Assembly (NCBI GenBank): GCA_046704085.1
Contig: JBJKSJ010000070.1
Coordinates: forward strand, 1-8,154
DNA length: 8,154 nucleotides
Direction: 5' to 3'
From: DATBHW01 sp046704085
GTDB lineage: Bacteria > Chloroflexota > Ktedonobacteria > Ktedonobacterales > DATBGS01
Shown piece after piece: positions 6,006 through 8,154 of this stretch. The position numbers and the translations under genes are program-made. Numbering within the stretch: position 1 is the first letter of the stretch; every line of letters begins with the position of its first letter. Below the pieces are notes generated by a model. That model saw only the letters and a list, made by a program, of their open reading frames with translations, searched no databases and was not told the origin of the DNA.

Positions 6006-6770
6006 TCACACTAAGGGAAAGATCTGATACGCTGGATTCACAACCGCAAAAACAATGGCATCCGTCCCCTTATTCACCCAGTAGAATGGACTCAGCACCT
6101 CCAGTCCAGAGGCGCCTGTAAACTGGAGAATGAGGGGCAAGAGAAACAGCAGACCGATGATGATCAGTTCCATATACGGTTCGGCCCGGCGAAATGAGAC
6201 CGCCTGCCGACTCGGCAGCAAAGCAAACAATACCCGATAGCCATCCAGCGGATAGAGCGGGATGAAATTGACGAGAAAGAGGACAATGTTCACCACGATA
6301 AAGGCGAAGAGCAACTGCTCCGCACGCAGCGCAGGCCAGGGCAGCGCGCCACCCACCTGTTGCAGAGGCGTAGCGCCAGACAAAGGAGAATTGACATCCT
6401 GCAAGAACTGCTGCGATTGCGGAATCGCCTGAAGCGCAAAGGCGCCACCCAGGCCAAGCACAAGATTAGCCAGCGGACCGGCCAGCGCCACCAGAATGGT
6501 TCCAAAGTTCGGCCCCACACGCAGTTTGAGGGCATCAAAACGGACTGGCTTGCCCCAGCCAAGCGTTGAACCTCCTGAGAGGAACGCCAGGAACAGCGCC
6601 ACAGCCGTGCCCATCGCCGTCATCTGCCGGAGGGGGTTCATGCTCAGCCGCCCATCGTTGCGTGGCCCTGGATCGCCCAGCGCCAGGGCCATCAACGCAT
6701 GCGCCGATTCATGGATGCAGATACTGACGATGAAGCAGCCAAAAAGCATCGCTATGAAAATTACGTTCAT
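6006..6770 (-). CDS. M50-family (site-2-type) membrane metalloprotease
   Basis: A 254-residue polytopic membrane protein. The zinc-binding HExxH motif is HESAH at residues 20-24 in the first membrane helix. The third zinc ligand is probably D176 in NFIPLYPLDG (168-177), the standard second motif of the family. A GPLAN turn (98-102) is also typical. Hydrophobic segments at about 3-31, 53-70, 90-116, 152-172 and 195-216 fit a compact M50B-like topology without PDZ domain, as in the short site-2 protease subfamily. Such enzymes cut transmembrane segments, often to release regulators, but many short members have no known substrate. The gene begins 9 bases after a tiny lysine-rich ORF and ends flush with the HD-domain gene. 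The ATG at 6770 has only a weak upstream purine stretch (GATGAGCG), consistent with coupling to the small ORF. Confidence 0.88.
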   Translation of the reverse strand: MNVIFIAMLFGCFIVSICIHESAHALMALALGDPGPRNDGRLSMNPLRQMTAMGTAVALFLAFLSGGSTLGWGKPVRFDALKLRVGPNFGTILVALAGPLANLVLGLGGAFALQAIPQSQQFLQDVNSPLSGATPLQQVGGALPWPALRAEQLLFAFIVVNIVLFLVNFIPLYPLDGYRVLFALLPSRQAVSFRRAEPYMELIIIGLLFLLPLILQFTGASGLEVLSPFYWVNKGTDAIVFAVVNPAYQIFPLV

Positions 6771-6779
6771 AATCGCTCA

Positions 6780-6860
6780 TCATCCTTGCGCTTTGCCGCT
6801 CTTCTTGCCGTCCTTCTTGGGCTTCTTCTTTTCTTTGGCAGGTCGATCTTTGTTCGCCAT
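6780..6860 (-). CDS. 26-residue lysine-rich small protein
   Basis: This short ORF starts at ATG 6860-6858 and stops at TGA 6782-6780. It is supported by a strong ribosome-binding site, GGGAGG, 8 bases upstream of the ATG, and by a TATAAT promoter about 50 bases further up. The peptide begins MANKDRPAKEKKKPKKDG and is almost entirely Lys, Pro, Gly and Ala, with ten lysines. It has no hydrophobic segment, so it should be soluble, strongly basic and largely disordered. The stop is 9 bases before the start of the M50 protease gene, so the two are co-transcribed. Possible roles are nucleic-acid or ribosome binding, a translational leader for the protease, or a partner of it; none can be told from sequence. 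The main doubt is the low complexity, although the initiation signals are the best in the region. Confidence 0.65.
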   Translation of the reverse strand: MANKDRPAKEKKKPKKDGKKSGKAQG

Positions 6861-6910
6861 CGGTGTGTCCTCCCTTTATTACTGCCCTGCTGGCGGGCCT
6901 GGTATGAAGT

Positions 6911-6940
6911 ATTATACTGATAGAACCTCGCGCCACGCAA
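6911..6940 (-). promoter_or_regulatory. Promoter of the small-peptide/M50/HD/scpA unit
   Basis: On the minus strand TATAAT (6916-6911) is a perfect -10 box. TTGCGT (6940-6935) lies 18 bases upstream, a partial -35 match. A start near 6904 would give a leader of about 45 nt ending with GGGAGG and the small ORF. No other good promoter is seen ahead of the M50, HD or scpA genes, and their gaps are short, so one transcript for all four is likely. Confidence 0.55.
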
Positions 6941-6956
6941 GCGATTTGCCGCTTGC
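6937..6956 (-). promoter_or_regulatory. Inverted repeat overlapping the -35 box (operator candidate)
   Basis: GCAAGCG (6937-6943) and CGCTTGC (6950-6956) form a perfect 7-bp inverted repeat around a 6-base spacer. One arm overlaps the -35 box at 6935-6940. Dyads of this size over a -35 are typical repressor sites. A second hairpin, CTTGCTTT (6952-6959) with AAAGCAAG (6968-6975), shares bases with it and lies just past the stop of the metallo-hydrolase. The pair could instead be alternative RNA folds at the end of that gene, though no T-run follows. Confidence 0.35.
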
Positions 6957-6986
6957 TTTGCTTATTGAAAGCAAGGCTTCTGGCGA

Positions 6987-7559
6987 CTACAACAACGAAA
7001 GCTCCAGTCCCTCAAAAGCCAGGCCCGTTTCGGCAAACTCTTGCTGCGCCACGCCCTGCAATTGCTCAAGCACCGCATCATCATGCTCAGGATCGTGGTG
7101 GAAAAGCAAGAGCCGTTTCACGTTGGCGGCGCGGGCCACATCGGTTGCCATACGCGGCGTGCTATGCCCAAAGCCGCGCTTCGACGCCCGATACTCTTCC
7201 TCACCATATTGTGCATCGTGGATGAGCAAATCTGCTCCGCTGGCAAAACGGATCACCTGCTCATCGCTGATCGGCCCCTCCTCGACATCCGTCGCATACA
7301 CCAGGCTGCGCCCGGCGTACTCAATGCGTGAGACCAAACAACCGTTCCTGGGATGCGCCGCCGTATGCAGGAAAGTTACACAGACACCCCCAGAAACAGG
7401 CAATTTGCCATCGGTTCCTTCACCATTGAGACAGGCATGCTGAAGCTGAGGTGTTGCCACCCCAGGCCGCCACTGGAAATAATCCCCCGGCTCAAGCGTA
7501 TAGAACTGGCAGGTTGAGGGCACATCACGCAGATCAACCGGGAAATAGGGCGATGCCAT
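6987..7559 (-). CDS. C-terminal part of a split MBL-fold metallo-hydrolase
   Basis: 190 residues from ATG 7559, in the same frame as the N-terminal part and separated from it by a TAG (7589-7587) and nine sense codons (SFTDTLCQA). It holds the second half of the MBL active site: H69 (AAHPRNG), the bridging Asp D91 (YATDVEEG), a DAQY segment at 115-118, GHST with H132, and LLFHHDP with H154/H155, then the family-like ending AFEGLELSL. The remaining metal ligands are in the other ORF, so this piece alone should be inactive. The ribosome-binding site before ATG 7559 is weak (CCAGGCG). It is best read as the downstream half of one gene interrupted by a nonsense codon, unless restart occurs and the halves associate. 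Confidence 0.75.
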   Translation of the reverse strand: MASPYFPVDLRDVPSTCQFYTLEPGDYFQWRPGVATPQLQHACLNGEGTDGKLPVSGGVCVTFLHTAAHPRNGCLVSRIEYAGRSLVYATDVEEGPISDEQVIRFASGADLLIHDAQYGEEEYRASKRGFGHSTPRMATDVARAANVKRLLLFHHDPEHDDAVLEQLQGVAQQEFAETGLAFEGLELSLL

Positions 7560-7586
7560 CGCCTGGCAAAGTGTATCAGTAAAGCT

Positions 7587-7973
7587 CTAGCCTGCCAGGC
7601 GCGGGCCAGCCAGATGTAGCTCAGCCCCAGGTTGATAGAGTGGATCAAAAAAAGGTAGGCCAAGAATATGATCGTAATGGAGATGGCTGAAGAGAATGGT
7701 AATGGTTGGCTGCGAAGCATGCGTGTGCTGGAGAAAGAATTGTCCACACGGGATCGCCCCTGTGCCCGCATCGAGAATAATCTCGTGGCCCCCGACCCGC
7801 ACCTCTACGCAGGACGTATTCCCCCCGACGCGCTGCACAGCAGCCCTGGAGACCGGATAGCTGCCGCGCACTCCCCAGAAGCGCACAATAAACTCATCAT
7901 CTCCTTTGACAGAGGCTCGCGTCTCCGCCAGTGAGTCAGAGGAACTCTTCTCTTCAGCATCAGTTCCACGCAT
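7587..7973 (-). CDS. N-terminal part of a split MBL-fold metallo-hydrolase
   Basis: 128 residues from ATG 7973 to the TAG at 7589-7587. The ATG at 7973 has GAGGGG about 9 bases upstream; an in-frame ATG at 8048 has no ribosome-binding site. After a polar N-terminus the sequence reads FWGVRGSYP (32-40), GGNTSCVEV (50-58) and ILDAGTG (66-72). The metal-binding HxHxDH motif follows as HLHYDH at 97-102, then GLPFFDPLY. This is the PhnP/RNase Z-like branch of the metallo-beta-lactamase fold, which hydrolyses phosphodiesters or related substrates. The family normally runs to about 270-330 residues, and the joined gene would be 328. The break falls in a loop after the first half (HLAGPRLAG*SFTDTL). 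TAG also ends scpA, the HD gene and the C-terminal half here, so routine readthrough is unlikely. Confidence 0.8.
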   Translation of the reverse strand: MRGTDAEEKSSSDSLAETRASVKGDDEFIVRFWGVRGSYPVSRAAVQRVGGNTSCVEVRVGGHEIILDAGTGAIPCGQFFLQHTHASQPTITILFSHLHYDHILGLPFFDPLYQPGAELHLAGPRLAG

Positions 7974-8089
7974 GGCTGATGTCCCCTCACGCCTCCACAG
8001 GGCAACGCCTGACCACCCAGGCACGGCAGCACATACCCATCGCAGCAAGACGGCAAGCCAGCTATTTCTGGTCAGGCACCTTCCTCGTC

Positions 8090-8118
8090 ACTATATCGCG
8101 CCGCCCGGTGAAAGTCAA
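8090..8118 (-). promoter_or_regulatory. Sigma-70-type promoter of the MBL-fold gene
   Basis: On the minus strand TTGACT (8118-8113), a 17-base spacer and TATAGT (8095-8090) make a near-consensus housekeeping promoter. A start near 8083 gives a leader of about 110 nt to the ATG at 7973. The rest of 8119-8154 shows nothing I can identify. Confidence 0.65.
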
Positions 8119-8154
8119 TTTTTGGGCACCTGCTTCTTCCAACGCGGAGCGCCC

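Noticed and set aside
6496..7443. A 315-residue plus-strand ORF
   Set aside because: It is antisense to the M50 gene, the small peptide, the promoter and the MBL gene. Its product is Ser/Arg/Cys-rich low-quality sequence, whereas the opposite strand holds clear catalytic motifs.

Overview
The window looks like a chromosomal segment of a GC-rich, non-enteric bacterium. My best guess is a member of the Chloroflexota, perhaps Ktedonobacteria. That rests on the mix of lipobox lipoproteins, proline/threonine-rich secreted proteins, an ScpA-type condensin subunit and the overall codon style. No rRNA or phylogenetic marker is present, so the assignment is inference. I see no transposase, tRNA, rRNA, CRISPR array or phage gene.

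The left half (about 1-4535) reads rightward and encodes an envelope/secreted-protein cluster. It starts with the possible tail of an unknown gene. Four genes follow: a secreted DUF1906 (Rv2525c-like, glycoside-hydrolase-like) protein; a lipoprotein with a DUF4232-like domain and an Ig-like domain; a membrane-anchored or secreted C39-like cysteine peptidase; and a beta-propeller-like lipoprotein. The first and third genes are each preceded by a nearly identical 51-bp element (48/51 identities) containing a TATACT -10-like box. The cluster is therefore probably two co-regulated transcription units. The last lipoprotein has its signal peptide and its probable C-terminal end in frames that do not match the body without +1 shifts.

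The right half (4612-8154) reads leftward. Going with transcription, a clear sigma-70-type promoter (TTGACT-17-TATAGT) drives an MBL-fold metallo-hydrolase that is split by an in-frame TAG. A second promoter, overlapped by an inverted repeat, drives an apparent operon: a 26-residue lysine-rich peptide, an M50 site-2-type intramembrane protease, an HD-domain protein, and ScpA. ScpA converges on the lipoprotein cluster across a short intergenic region holding a possible terminator.

The most interesting points are the duplicated promoter-like element joining two unrelated secreted-protein genes, the co-occurrence of a glycoside-hydrolase-like protein and a C39 peptidase with two lipoproteins, the tiny basic peptide coupled to an M50 protease, and three reading-frame lesions within 8 kb. 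The lesions could be real decay, recoding or sequence error.
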